Shown: one piece after another, positions 35,891 to 48,060 of the stretch
How positions within the stretch are numbered: the first letter of the stretch is position 1
Layout of the letters: every line of letters starts with the position of its first letter
Origin: Liolophura sinensis
Taxonomy: Eukaryota; Mollusca; Polyplacophora; Chitonida; Chitonidae
NCBI RefSeq assembly: GCF_032854445.1
Contig: NC_088297.1
Coordinates: forward strand, 17,373,127 to 17,437,126
Direction: 5' to 3'
Length of the DNA: 64,000 nucleotides
The notes under the pieces: model-generated
Databases searched by the model: none
Told to the model about the DNA's origin: nothing
What the model saw: the letters and a program-made list of their open reading frames with translations, nothing else
Made by a program: the position numbers and the translations under genes

Positions 35891-36411
35891 TACATACATA
35901 CAAATACAGTAGCAGATGTGCTACAGATTCAAATCTATTACAACCCAGTAAAAGATTAGGCTAAACTGTTTTTCAACAGCAGAACTATGGAAGAAAGGTT
36001 GAGGTGAAAAAAAGAAACAAAAATCCATCATTGGGTTTAAGCTTGAATGGCATTATGGGGCATTATGGGGTGATGAAGGAACCAGAATCAATATGGGGTA
36101 TTAAACAGAGGCTCGCATGAAAGTGCCGCAGACAAAAGGAGCTATAAATACTACCAATAAACGTCAACGGAACAAATGATCAGGCTGACCAACATTTGCT
36201 ATAAGAGTCAGGGGTAATTAGGGGAGTGTGTCTAGGTGCACTAAAACGCCAAGTTTAATACTAACATTACATGTACATGTATAGCTGTCTCCATCTTAAT
36301 GACAATGTTTCGTGGAATTAACTAACCTTTACAAAGTTTAACAAAACTGTAAACAAAGAAGTAAAATGATACATATGCTGCTAATAAATCTGTTATGCCT
36401 AAAGATAGGTG

Positions 36412-36500
36412 TATTTAACTCTGCCTAGTGTTAAACACTGTACTCAAGACATTTTCACTCATATGATGAGTGGCAGTCAGGTTTCTGTGTAGATCTTTAC
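36412..36500 (-). mobile_element. SINE family A remnant
   Basis: AGTGTTAAACACTGTACTCA and TTTTCACTCATATGATG are the tail-side family A motifs; nothing else remains. Confidence 0.5.
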
Positions 36501-38380
36501 ATCACGTACTAGAAGTGAAACCTCAGATTTTCGCCCCTTAAGATAGAGGCTGCTAGATTTCCTCATTCGAAATCTATGAATCTACTGATCTATGAATGCA
36601 TTTCCTGAATGAACCTTGAAAAAAACTATTTCAAAGATATTCATGCCAAAAAAATATCAATGTGATATCACTGATACCTTCCGGCTGGGGAGTTAGTGCA
36701 CAGCTTTACCAGAGGTCTGATATGCAAATCGCGAATTGCATTTGGCAATCCATGTACTATGGAATATGCCTTGGAGTAGAACAATGAACTCAATGCTGTG
36801 ACACGTATAGTATTTTACATCTATCCGACATGTTATTTTAAAAACTGCGTAATCTGACCATTTGCATGTAAATACATGTAGCTTCCCTCCAGGCTCATGC
36901 ATGCATGCAGTGCTGATGATTAAATGTTAAAGGACATGTGCACTAATTCCTTAATCCTTAATGTACATGTAGTTTAGTATTCATGACCATATTCCCATGT
37001 TAAGAGGTACTGTATAGGTCCAGGTACAATAACAGCATTATTTAGTCCTGCATGGAGAATAATATATATGTACATGTGAATGTATAAATTCCAACAAAGA
37101 GTGAAAAAGAAACTACACTAATGTAAATCTGCAACCATTTCAACCTTTAAACAATTAATTAATTCAGTGAAACCTATGCACACAATTACAATGAAAATGA
37201 TGTTAAAATGATTTGCTTGTGTCACTATAGATGCAAGCTTGTTAAAACTGTGCAAATTATTTTGATAAACCCCATATTTTTGTTTCAAAATATTGGTTTC
37301 AGAGGCAGTTGAAAAGGTCAAAGAATTAGCGTAAATTGAAGAAAACAACTGTTAGCTATGCATATGGCAAGATGTTCACAAGATTATAAGCCAGATATCA
37401 TTGGAGACTCTTGTCTGATTTCTTGTTGAAAAGAAAAGATCAGGTTTATACAAACTATACCTTAAATAAAAGAGCTACACAAAGTGTGTGGAATTCTTTT
37501 TTTTTTTTATAGATTTTTTAATGTTTTCATAGGAGAGGAAATAGGTTTTAAACATCAGTATTTTCTACAAAATCCACCGACTGGAGGCACACTGATAGAC
37601 TCGCCATGTTTTAGACTTGTCCAATGAAACGCCTCCTTTCCTCCTCTTAAATATTCGCTGTGACGTCAAGGTGCTTAAGGTTTTACTTCTACCACATGAA
37701 TAACATGCTTTTCCAGTCTAAGGTAAATACGTGTGCAGAGGATGTCCCAGAAGTCGCGCACCATCCAGGTTGAGGTTGAATGCTTGAGCTACAGAGCAGT
37801 GTGTTGCCCCATCTCTTCCATACATAAAAACCAATTCAACTCTTTCTTGTACTGATAGTTTATTAGCCATAATTAACTCTGAAACAGTGCAAAAAAATGA
37901 AAATCAGTATTAAATTTGAAACAAAGAAAAAAAATGAAAATCAGGATGGTGCACAACCTCTAGGACACCGTGATTATTGTGCTAATCGTGGATTTTAAGG
38001 TCTGTGAAAGGCAACTCTAAAAAGGAAGAGTTCGGGATGCGCTAGAGGGCTACATCATGCCAACAGACATGGCTCTTGTCTGTCAAACTTTGCCTGGAAT
38101 GCCATGTCCTGAAGAGCTACCGGGCAAAGATACAATGTAAGCACGATGACGTATGTTATCTGTTCAAATTGTGGCGTAAAGGTAAATCTAAGCTTTTGAT
38201 GTTTAACTATGAAATACTCAAATAAGAAGAGCTGCTGACAGAAAATTTATATATTTAGTTTAACATTAGGTATAGTTCTTTCATTTAAACTATATAAAGT
38301 GTTCTTTCCGTTTAAAAAAAATCAAAAGCCTCCAGGTAATACATGTATACTAGTAGTACCTTGAAATTAAAAATGAAAAG

Positions 38381-38520
38381 ATTTATTTATTTATTTGACT
38401 GGTGTTTTACGCTGTACTCAAAAATATTTTACTAATGCGATGGCAGCCAACATTATGGCGGCAGGAAACCTTGCAAAGCCCGGTGGAAACCCACAACCAT
38501 CCGCAGGTTGCTGTCAGCCC
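38381..38520 (-). mobile_element. SINE family A, 5'-truncated
   Basis: An (ATTT)n tail, the GGTGTTTTACGCTGTACTCA motif and the central block are intact to GCAGGTTGCTGTCAG, where similarity ends. The flanking duplication is weak. Confidence 0.85.
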
Positions 38521-39508
38521 CATACAGGAAAGGATGTGAAAATATTGCGTACCAAGAGTTCTAAGGAATATATATATCAATTTCAGGATGCAAAACAACA
38601 AGAATTTAAATGTTACAGTAGCAATGGATGTCAAGAAGTTCAGATTTCTTTTTTTTTTTTCACGCAGGATCTGTTGGAAGAACAAGACCTTGCCTAGAAC
38701 ACAGATTTGACACAGAATGGAAACGAAGAATTAACTGAAATGGCCTCCATGAGCACTGTACTGTATCCTACATGTATACAGTTAACACCACTCTTTTGTC
38801 GGCTTATAAAATCTCTATTAACCACAATGGCCGTTCAAGTACCCTATGTCCTACCATTTAACATTGGTCATAAAGGTGATACTGTTCTAGAAACACATCA
38901 TTTGTCAACTGACTGTTCAGCTTGCGGATAATATTTACACCAGGTTGAGCCTAAGCAAGCTGTTAGCTGACCCTTGACCTTTTTATATGTAAGCAGGTAC
39001 AAAATATGTTGGCTGTGAACATTGCAATATACAAAGGTAACCCACCCACTCAAGGTAAAGCAAACACATCTGTGTTCTCATACACTGAATGATCTACATA
39101 TCTGTACCTACATGCACACACTTACTAACATTTCTATACCACCAGTACAGGGTCCACATGTTTTATGATGTAAATATTACTGGATAAGCAGGTGGTGGCA
39201 TGAGCACTTCGCCTCCTTCTACCACAGAGTTTATTTTGGTGGGGGGTGGAGGGTGAGGGGTGGTGGATGGAGGGTGGGGTCAGGGGTGGCCAGTTGTGGA
39301 GAACCAAGAATGGCAAGTTAGTGATGAACTTTACTGCACGTGGGATATAGATTTTTGATATACTGGTTGGAGAGAGTAAATGAAACGCTGCTAATCTAGT
39401 CTGTCACCAAGGGCCCCTTCAACAATGATAAAGTTTTGCCACCAGTTGTGGTAAGAAGGGACTGATAGAGTTTAATGACAGGGTTATATCTCAATCCTAC
39501 AATCTACG

Positions 39509-39531
39509 CCCCCCCCCCCCCCCCCCCCCCC
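39509..39531. repeat. Poly-C tract
   Basis: A run of about 22 C residues; similar homopolymer G/C runs occur at 1123-1136 and 26970-26988. Confidence 0.9.
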
Positions 39532-39789
39532 ATCAATAAAGACACACCTGTACATCTAGAAAGCCAGCCACACATCATCATCTAAACATAGCCACAAAGA
39601 TCAGTCACATCAACACTGCACACGATAAACATACCCGACACATGCTCTTTAATACAGCTAAGGGTCTGAGCCATGTAAGAAAACCCCACTTCCTCCACAA
39701 GCAATATTCCATTCAATTCACATACACTTGTATGTATTCTATGAAAGTTCACAGAGAGAATAATACTCTACAGAGTTGATATTAAAATT

Positions 39790-39930
39790 CCTTGGGCTAG
39801 GTCAGGATTCGGGGATAGCATCCAAAAATTTGTAAGTTTCGGCACCAAAAATAATATTTTGTGACTTTTATTTGCTTCTAAAAATGCATCTGTGCTTGAA
39901 ATTTAAGGTCATTTAGTGTAATCAAACTCC
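39790..39930 (+). repeat. Dispersed repeat family 1
   Basis: It shares AAGTTTCGGCACCAAAAATA, TTTGTGACTTTTATTTGCTT and AAGGTCATTTAG with the 6290 copy. Confidence 0.55.
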
Positions 39931-42134
39931 TATGTCAAAACGTCAATTTTCCTTAATTTAATCCTGTTACATTCACACAACTGACTTTTTTGAAAAAAAA
40001 AAGTTCATTTAATATGATTTCTACAAAACCCCTGACAAACAAGGTAGAATAGTACAGAACTCTGCCACACTACACTTGCGCATTATCATGACAATATATA
40101 AGTACTAGCTCTGTTCGTCAGTACCTGAGTTACACTAACAGAGCCATATTACATGCATAAACCAAAATTCACAGAGTGCACCATACTGCATGAATAGTAT
40201 TGAGAGGTCATTATTTGAATGCTATTAACTGCTAGCCTTTCAAATGTCCCCGTTCAACATTCACCCATCGCAGGTTTATGACTAACTAAGAATACCTACA
40301 TTGTGTTACCCTGAGGCTGCTTGAGGGCTGGGGATAGCCCTGTTGTCTCATACTGCACATGGGTGACCACTCTCTCTCTCTCTCTGTTGTCAAAAGGCTA
40401 TCCTGGTATTTAACATAACAACAGTTTGCCTGCAGACAGCTTGTCAAGATCAATACATGAACATTCCACGACACAGAAGCCCCTTCCCTGGGGGAGAGGG
40501 GAGGGGGGCAGTGCACAGACTGCGATGTCAGACGCAGACACTCACAGACAGATCAGCAGGTGATAGTCAAAATGCTTCTGTTAATTCCGTTGCCCACAAC
40601 GTACATGTACATGTATGTCCACAGCAATGGATCCCAGCCTGGCTGTTCAAGATATGTAAATATATCACAGTGTCAAGGAAAACTCAGCCAATGCACGTCA
40701 TGTCAAGCCAAATCACATCCAGCGTAATGCCAATAAGAATATCTCAGCTGGCAGTGTTTCCCCGAAATAGACATGATGAAGAGTCCAGCTTTGTCCCATA
40801 TTTCTGAGTCTCATCATACAGCCTCACAATAGACATGATGGCCACTCGGCTAGTAAAGGAGACAGGCTGCTGACCAGTGAGAACGATGACAACGTCTCTA
40901 TTACTGACACCGTCTATGGCGCCCTGCCCTTCTATTAGGCCGCAGAGAGGAAGCGCAGCAGGGTATAATTCTGATCAGTCAGTGAACCAGTGACCCGCTA
41001 GAACCAATTGCTTCCCGTCTCCCTGAAATAGATTCCAATTTCCTTATCCTCCATAAAAACCGGCGAAAGGGAATGTTCGCCTTTGATAAATGACGAAGTC
41101 AGATTAAGGCTGTTCGTTGGCTTGGCATCTGCACACTTTCAGTACACATGTGTACATTCATGTGTGTACTCTGTCAGTAAAATGGCTGCACCAAGGACCT
41201 TCCTCGACACATATACACCGTGAATTAATTTACATCAAGGCTTGCCATCATCATTAAATGTATAAAGCACACAGAAAAACAAATAACCAGCAAATCCACA
41301 GCCCCAAGGACATCGAGTCCACTCAGATCTGAAATTGGCATGTACATGTGTATACTGTGTATGATACCAGCTAAAAATAGGAAATCGTCCCAATGCACTA
41401 CCAGTAATTATCAATGGACATAACTTTGCCTACATGCACATTTACCGAGGCCAAATTACGTGTAAAATACAGATCACGCTGTAAATATATGATGAAACTA
41501 TAAATAAATAACCCACAGAGAGGTTATTGTGAGAAGTCCATGAAGGTCTAGAAAACACATATATATCAGATGGCAAAATGAATTAAATCATCAATATTAA
41601 CATTAGGCACTACTATTGCTTTGAGCATACACTCCAGTCTTTATTAAAAAATTATATACAGAGAGCGAGCTATAAAATGCAAAACAAGCCAATATTGGCA
41701 TTATTGTTCATACGTTTGTAAACATAACAGTGAGAATTATGGAAGGTGCATGCATTTGTTCATGTCGGTGCTACATTTATAAACAGACAACAATTGTCAT
41801 CCTCAGTAAACCAGCCTGCGTCCCCCCTCCTTGAACCACAATGGACCAGTCTCCACACATGTAGCTGCATATTCAAGAATTGAGCGAAACAACAATGCTG
41901 TTATTATACATGTATCTAGTACCTGTAGATTTGTGATTATTCCATCCTATGAGATCATACAAAAGGCAAATAAAACTGATTAAGATAACACTGCCTTAAA
42001 TCTGCAGACATGTATAACACAGACATACTGCAGTCATATCCTGCTGCCTCACCAGACAAAGTTAAGATCTTGGTTATCTCAATCTGGCATGTTTATAGTT
42101 TCGATCGTCACGACTTCGGCCAAAGTACTACGTG

Positions 42135-43105
42135 CAGGGCTCAAAATTAGCGGTGGTCCGAGGACAGTGGATTTTCTGTCGGGCCAGTTGAGTTTGCGAA
42201 GCACTGGTCCGACGGGCCAGTAGAAAATACAAACACTTTTAGTGATAAGTCTTTGTCTTATTTCGAAATCGGGACGTGAAGTTTGTTTTTTTCATACATT
42301 GGCAGCATAAAGCATCACTCCAGCATGGAGTGAGGCTTGCTTAAAACAACAGTCGCCCTTGTCAGACGATGGCGGGGTTCTGTTCCACACTGGTCACAGT
42401 TTGGTAGATGAAAACACCCGAGTGGTGTACGAAGAGCTCCTGTTGACAACTTTATGAAAAGGAAGTTTGAAGTGCAGAAACTCTCAAGCGATGTATCAGG
42501 CACGTCGGAAAGGTGATCTGACTGGGAGGCAAGTACAGTCGTTAAAAAAACAGCCTCTCTCATCGTAAGTATATTGTATCACGTACACAGGCCCAGTACA
42601 AATTATGGATTTATATCTCTCTAACCGCGGAAAGAAATCAACAACAACAAGGTCACAATGTGGCGATACTTGGACGGAGCTAAGCCTCCTGAAAAGAAAG
42701 CAAGATTACCTGACGATCAGTTAAGTAGACTAAAGTAGCACAAAAGTAGTAAAAGTCATGTGTTAGTACCAAAACTGTCACTTTAAGGTTTGTACATGTG
42801 CTGCAGCAAGTGGATTTTACATGCTGCCAAAGATGAAACTTAAGCTGAAATACAGTACTTACGAGCTCATGTAATTTGTAAATGCAAAATTAGGAATTGT
42901 TTTGTTTCAAGCAAGACTTACACTTGTAACACCCAATGATTCGTTTCCAAAGAAATGAGCCGTTTTATTAAAGTGCTTGTTATGGCGGTATGAGGCATGT
43001 ACTTTTCATTTTGTCAGGACCAGTAAACCTATGGTCGGACCAGTAGAACTCTGAGAATACTGGTCTTGCTGGCCAGTTAGACTTTCTGCTTAAATTCTAG
43101 CCCTG
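42135..43105 (+). mobile_element. hAT-like non-autonomous or decayed transposon
   Basis: Imperfect inverted ends (CAGGGCTCAAAATTAG at the left, CTAAATTCTAGCCCTG-like at the right) bound about 970 bases. Both sub-terminal regions carry repeated GGTCCGACGGGCCAGT-like motifs. Inside, near 42604 and 42659, short reading frames (MDLYLSNRGKKS; MWRYLDGAKPPEKKARL) resemble the N-terminus of zinc-finger hAT-type proteins but stop within 30-60 codons. An 8-base target duplication is not clear. The superfamily is inferred from the CAGGG terminus. Confidence 0.55.
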
Positions 43106-43664
43106 TACATGACAATGAAACTACATGTATCATGGATTCTGGGGCCGATTCCACACAAGCTGTTTGTGAAAACTTAAAACCTCTTCACAAAGATTAGTTT
43201 TTGCTCCTGGAAATTAAAATTGGGCAGATAGCATTGATGAGGTGAACAAAATTTTAACATCTGAAGGTGAAAAATAGGCTTTAAACTCATAATTCAAATC
43301 TTTGACTCAAGTCAGAAATTACTTGTCCCCAGATTACTTTTCCAGAAAGAACTTCTAACCTAAGAGGTATATTTTCAATTTTGTATGCTAAAATTGTCTT
43401 CAATGCCTATCTCACCAGTGTTAAATTTGCTTTGTTTCATATCCAGTTCTTTAGTCACATGACCAAAGAGTGTGCTGATGATTGGCTCAGAGCACATATG
43501 GCTTTACTGCAAAGCTATGGATATCTTAAAAGACAAAAATTGAAGTTCAAAATTCATGAAAGAATTTGTTTACAATGACATTTTCTCTGCAAACAATTTT
43601 CAACGAAGGTACATGACTTAATGCACAAACAGCCACACAAGCAGTATCAACAGCTTTAACTGTC

Positions 43665-43790
43665 AGCAAGGCCCCTCAAAGTGTGAGAGTCATGGAAGCG
43701 AGAGAATCTACAAATTCCCTGCCAACTGCCGGGATTGAACTCGGATCTTGCCTTAATAATCTATAGACAAACCAGTACAGTAAAATAGCA
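43665..43790 (-). mobile_element. tRNA-derived SINE remnant (third family)
   Basis: CTGCCAACTGCCGGGATTGA with GGATCTTGCC downstream parallels the element at 44280. The minus strand has a B-box-like GTTCAATCCCGG. Confidence 0.5.
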
Positions 43791-44279
43791 CCAGAAAGTG
43801 ACAAATCATCAGGATATTAAGCATACAGCAGCTGTATCATGGTACAAGTACGTGTAGTAATAACCAAAAGGATTACAGCTTCGTGAGCAAATCTCCAATA
43901 ATCGCTCCTGTAACAAGCGCGTTCAGTCCACAGCGAGCTGTGATAATCACATGCACCACTGAGCGGTTTATCACACTATATTAAACAATCCAGTCTTTTA
44001 TACACAGATCAGTGAACCTTGGCCAGCAGACAAGCCAATATCTGTGTCAACAACACAATGCATGCACTGTTGATGTCAAAATGGCACTTCACCAAACCAG
44101 TCAATACAATTCACACAATACATGTATTTACAGGTATATTAAAGGATGCACAGGTATATTAAGGGTGCACAGGTAATTCCATACTTCTGCTCTTCCTCAT
44201 CTTTCCTGTATTATCATTAATAATAGCAATAGCAATAACAATATCAGAATGGGTTATGTCTTAAATGACCAGGAGTCAG

Positions 44280-44545
44280 AAGGAATGTAACGCCATGCCA
44301 ACAAGTTTTTCAATTATAAAACAGCAGTCAGTTTTTGGAGTGGAGGAAACCTAAGAGACCCCAGAGTAAACCAAATTACTGATGACATCATTATCAACTT
44401 TTTATCACTATAAATATAAGCAGTGAGTGCAGAAATGCACAAATTTACTGCCCGCTGCCAGATTTGACCCTGCATCTTGTGCGTCCTAACAACTGACATA
44501 CATGTACAAGTGTCTTCACCCCTCGGCCACCACCTGATCCCCAAA
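44280..44545 (-). mobile_element. tRNA-derived SINE (third family)
   Basis: A core with GAGTGGAGGAAACCTAAGAG, then CTGCCAGATTTGACCC (B box in complement) and CCTCGGCCACCAC (A-box side). It spans roughly 265 bases and is diverged. Confidence 0.5.
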
Positions 44546-44914
44546 CAAATGTGTATGTATTTGGTCGCAATGGGCATCACCTTTCAGGTTCATTATAAAA
44601 CTTTTGAAACAAACTGTTATACAGTCAAATAGTGAGGTAAAAAACCATAATAGGTTTACAGTGTATTATATTTACATGTATCGGCCACAAAAACCACTTT
44701 GAGCTGTATACTCAATCACAGGCCCTCATTAATCGAGGGTGAGTGGTCTTTTGTCAGAGCACAATGGATCACTGAGCCTGACATTAGGCCGTACCTGAAT
44801 AATGTATGGGGCTGGGACACACCGCAAATAAATCTCTCACCAGCCTCACAATTCATATTGTATATATATAGTTAATTGTCAAAAGATTAATTGATTCCTA
44901 GGGTTTTGTTTGAT

Positions 44915-45190
44915 GCCTATTTGTTTATTTATTTATTTGATTGGTGTTTTATGCTGCACTCAAGAATATTTCACTTATACCACGGCGGTCAGCATTATGG
45001 TGGGTGGAAACTGGGCAGAGCCCGGGGGAAACCCACAACCATCTGCAGGTTGCTGTCAGACCTCCCCACGCACGGCCGGAGAGGAAGCCAGCATGAGCTA
45101 GTCTTGAACTCACAGCGACCGCATTAGTGAGAGGCTCCTGGGTCATTACGCTGCGCTAGCGCGCTAACCAACTGAGCCACGGAGGCCCCC
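44915..45190 (-). mobile_element. SINE family A, full length
   Basis: Near-consensus copy from the (ATTT)n tail through to the head GGGGGCCTCCGTGGCTCAGT. A perfect 12-base duplication, GTTTTGTTTGAT, flanks it at 44903-44914 and 45191-45202. With the 1592 copy it is the best intact representative. Confidence 0.95.
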
Positions 45191-45240
45191 GTTTTGTTTG
45201 ATACTATCATGACAATAGTAAATAGTGTATAGGTACATCA

Positions 45241-45366
45241 GTCGATATGGGTGTACGTGTACGTGTGGGTGTACGTGTGGGTGTAGGTGTGCACGTGGGT
45301 GTATCTGTGCATGTGGGTGTACATGTATATGTGGGTGTATGTGTACATGTGGGTGTAGGTGTACAT
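45241..45366 (+). repeat. 12-bp GT-rich minisatellite
   Basis: About ten units of GTGTACGTGTGG with variation. The complement reads as Thr/Pro/Tyr-His repeats in spurious ORFs. Confidence 0.88.
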
Positions 45367-45529
45367 GAATGAAATGTCACTGATAACCAAAATAACATCA
45401 CAAAAAGTCCACCACCAGGTAACGTTGCAGCAGAACAAAATCTCTTGCGAAAAGACCATATTTCCATATTAAACCATATTATTAGACCATATTAAGGATG
45501 AAAAAGAACCTTTACAGATATGCCACTGT

Positions 45530-45715
45530 TACTGCAATTCTTCAAAATTTTCCCGTTTGCAAGGTGATTATTCAAGCATATTCTACAGGCATTACTCCGT
45601 GTTGACTGATAAAATTATACTTTTTGTGAAGCCCCGAAACTGGCCAATTTATGTAATTTTGTCTATAAAATCAAATTAAAAATTAGGGTATATATAACAC
45701 AAGGTAGGTACATAT
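45530..45715 (+). repeat. Dispersed repeat family 2
   Basis: It contains GCAATTCTTCAAAATTTTCC, GTTGACTGATAAAATTATAC and CCGAAACTGGCCAATTTATG, in the order of the 59055 copy. Confidence 0.65.
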
Positions 45716-46283
45716 AATTACATGTTAAGTAAGCTGATCATCTGAACATTTAGTTCGTCAACGGGCTAAGCTGATCAGATCATAAAATTAAAAACTTGAC
45801 CTGACCAATCACTATTAAAAGTCTTTGTCTTACCGTGTGAATCCTTCCAAAGTTCTCAATTTTACTGCCTCCATATACATGTACATACATCAAACTCCTC
45901 ACTAACTGCAATACACTGTAGTTCTAATGTTTAACTAAAATCTGTGCTTAATAATTCAAAAAACACAATGAAACAAATACCACAAAAATGCAACTTACCC
46001 AGAAATCACGATACATCGTTAAGTTACATGTACCACTCTCTCACTACACTTTGATTACTTTGAGCGAACAACATGCTAAAATAAATCAATGGCAACTGCC
46101 GCAGAATAACACAACATTGTATCGATTGTGTTTTCAATCACAAAGGATCAACCAGAACATGACAAGGCAGTGGTTCAATCCCAGCCCTAGACAAGGAATC
46201 CTCAAGACTTTCCCACTTCCATAATTGTTCTTGAGACCTTAACTGGTGACAATATTAATAAAGCAGTCAACAACTTTCATGTG

Positions 46284-46543
46284 TGGCCAAAGGGATTAAC
46301 ACGACTGAGCGCGGTGCAATGACCCAGGAGCCTCTAATCAATGCAGTCGCTATGAGTTCAAGTCCAGCTCAAGCTGGCTTCCTCTCCGACCATATGTTGG
46401 AAAGGTCTTCCACAACCTGCAGATGGCTGTGGGTTTCCCCTTGGGCTGTGTACGGTGTCCACCCACCATAATGCTCACCGCTGTCATATAAGTGAAATAT
46501 TCTTGAGTACGGCGTAAAACACCAATCAAATAAATATGTAAAT
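46284..46543 (+). mobile_element. SINE family A, near full length, plus orientation
   Basis: It starts in the tRNA-like head and ends with ACACCAATCAAATAAAT. Flanks AACTTTCATGTG (46272-46283) and AACCTTCATATG (46544-46555) agree at 10 of 12 bases. Confidence 0.9.
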
Positions 46544-46784
46544 AACCTTCATATGTATAGCTGTTTAGGTAGTCTCAATCAAAGTCCAGTAGAGATCACT
46601 TGCCTTCCACCAATAAGATCGCTGACAAGTACTCTGAACCCACTGCATGTGGATGAAACTATACATGTGTGTGACACACATAAGAAAGCTTGTCAGTTAC
46701 TTCCCAAAGGCTCGTAGTTTTAAACAATGTATAATAAATCACTAAGTTTTGTCCCAAAAGAAAACAAATTTTTAGAAGAAAATA

Positions 46785-46900
46785 AATGTCATAAAGTATC
46801 ACTATTGATGCTCTATAAACTTACATTTTTCCAGTAGGATTTCATATTACTTTCCAAACCAACTTCAAAACTTCCATCTTCAGAACAGACTCAGGAAACA
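46785..46900 (-). repeat. Dispersed repeat family 1, partial
   Basis: AATAAATGTCATAAAGTATC and CTTACATTTTTCCAGTAGGA match the inverted copy at 61260. Confidence 0.5.
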
Positions 46901-47046
46901 TGAGCACCTTTGTTACGGACAAAATTTTAGTGAGTTTTCACCCACCTATAAAATTAAATGCTGGTTCATATTAAAGTGAGGAAGTCTTGAGTATGGGGTA
47001 AACCACAAAACAAATAACATAATTAGTGAACGAATGAATGAATCAC

Positions 47047-47077
47047 CTTGTGTTCCATTCTTCAGTCTCATGGCCAT
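47047..47077 (-). CDS. Candidate alternative first coding exon (MAMRLKNGTQ)
   Basis: On the minus strand an ATG in good context (A at -3, G at +4) at 47077 starts ten codons, MAMRLKNGTQ, plus one base. An AAG|GTGATT donor follows at 47047/47046. The leftover base is in phase with exon 28940-28790, giving Gly-Val-Glu at the join. A further ATG upstream opens a 9-codon overlapping reading frame. The adjoining 47.1-47.7 kb is unusually GC-rich for the window, which would suit a promoter, but no TATA or initiator was identified. The donor is only partly consensus. Confidence 0.22.
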
Positions 47078-47918
47078 GCTCTGTAGACCAATGCCATGCT
47101 GATCTCTGTAGAATTTACACAGGTACACACCTATAATCCTCGCTCTCCACACCCGATGCCGACAGAAACCTTACACGTTGCTGATATTACACCCAATGGG
47201 CCCACTGGTCAGCAGGGTCTGACACATCTCAGACAGCGGCTGTACTGGAGGAACGGACAAACGCAATATCCGCGCCACAGTGACCACACAGGGACCTATA
47301 AGCTACCAGCGGCGGTGAGCAATCACGACAAGTCCTGTTGGTTGAACGTGGAGAGGAGGGGGGCGATGAGGGGAAAAAATCAATGCCTCTCCAGCCCGCT
47401 CGTTCCCCCAAATGGTTTGTCTTTACTAACGGGTACATAAAACTGCCAGCAAAAGCCCTGGACTTTCCTGGAAAGCACACAGGTTTGGTCAAGTCCACGT
47501 ACATCCAGCTGCCAACAAAAGCTGTGGCCTTAATGCGGCACGTACAGACTGCCGAAAAAAAGGGACCCAGTCAATTACCCAGGCTACTCTCCATTGAGCA
47601 GAAGCCATGAATGATCTAATAATGCCTCTGCCATGTGCTCCGTGCCTGTACCCTTTTGGGGTTTCAAAGCCTTTAAAGGCCTGCAGGGCTAGGTTAACAG
47701 TCTGACATGGCTCAGAGAGAAGTCTCTATCACAGAAACAGTATCAGTAGATTAACACGAGTGTATATGCTCCTGATATATGGCTTGATTTAATTACGGGG
47801 AACTCAGGGTAAAGAAAAAATGGCATTGACCTTTGTAAGCCATGTCATTCTTGGTAAAAACAGTAACACCACCAGAAATATTTGGAAGACAATTTTCTGC
47901 TAAGTCAGAAAATATTTG

Positions 47919-48060
47919 ATTTGATTTGATTGGTGTTTTATGCGGTACTCAAGAATATTTCACTCATACGGCAGTGGCCAGCATTATGGTGGGAGGAAAC
48001 CGGGCACAGCCTGGGGAAACCCACGACCATCCGCAGGTTGCTGATAGACCTTCCCACCAC
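47919..48060 (-). mobile_element. SINE family A, 5'-truncated
   Basis: The copy ends at GACCTTCCCACC. Imperfect flanks AAAATATTTG and AAAATAATTG (9 of 10) suggest it inserted in this truncated form. Confidence 0.88.

Noticed and set aside
42315-42563. 82-codon minus-strand ORF as a host gene.
   Set aside because: It lies wholly inside the hAT-like element and lacks splice or start support.
45241-45366. Telomere-like GT-rich repeat.
   Set aside because: The 12-base GTGTACGTGTGG unit is not TTAGGG, and the array is short and internal.
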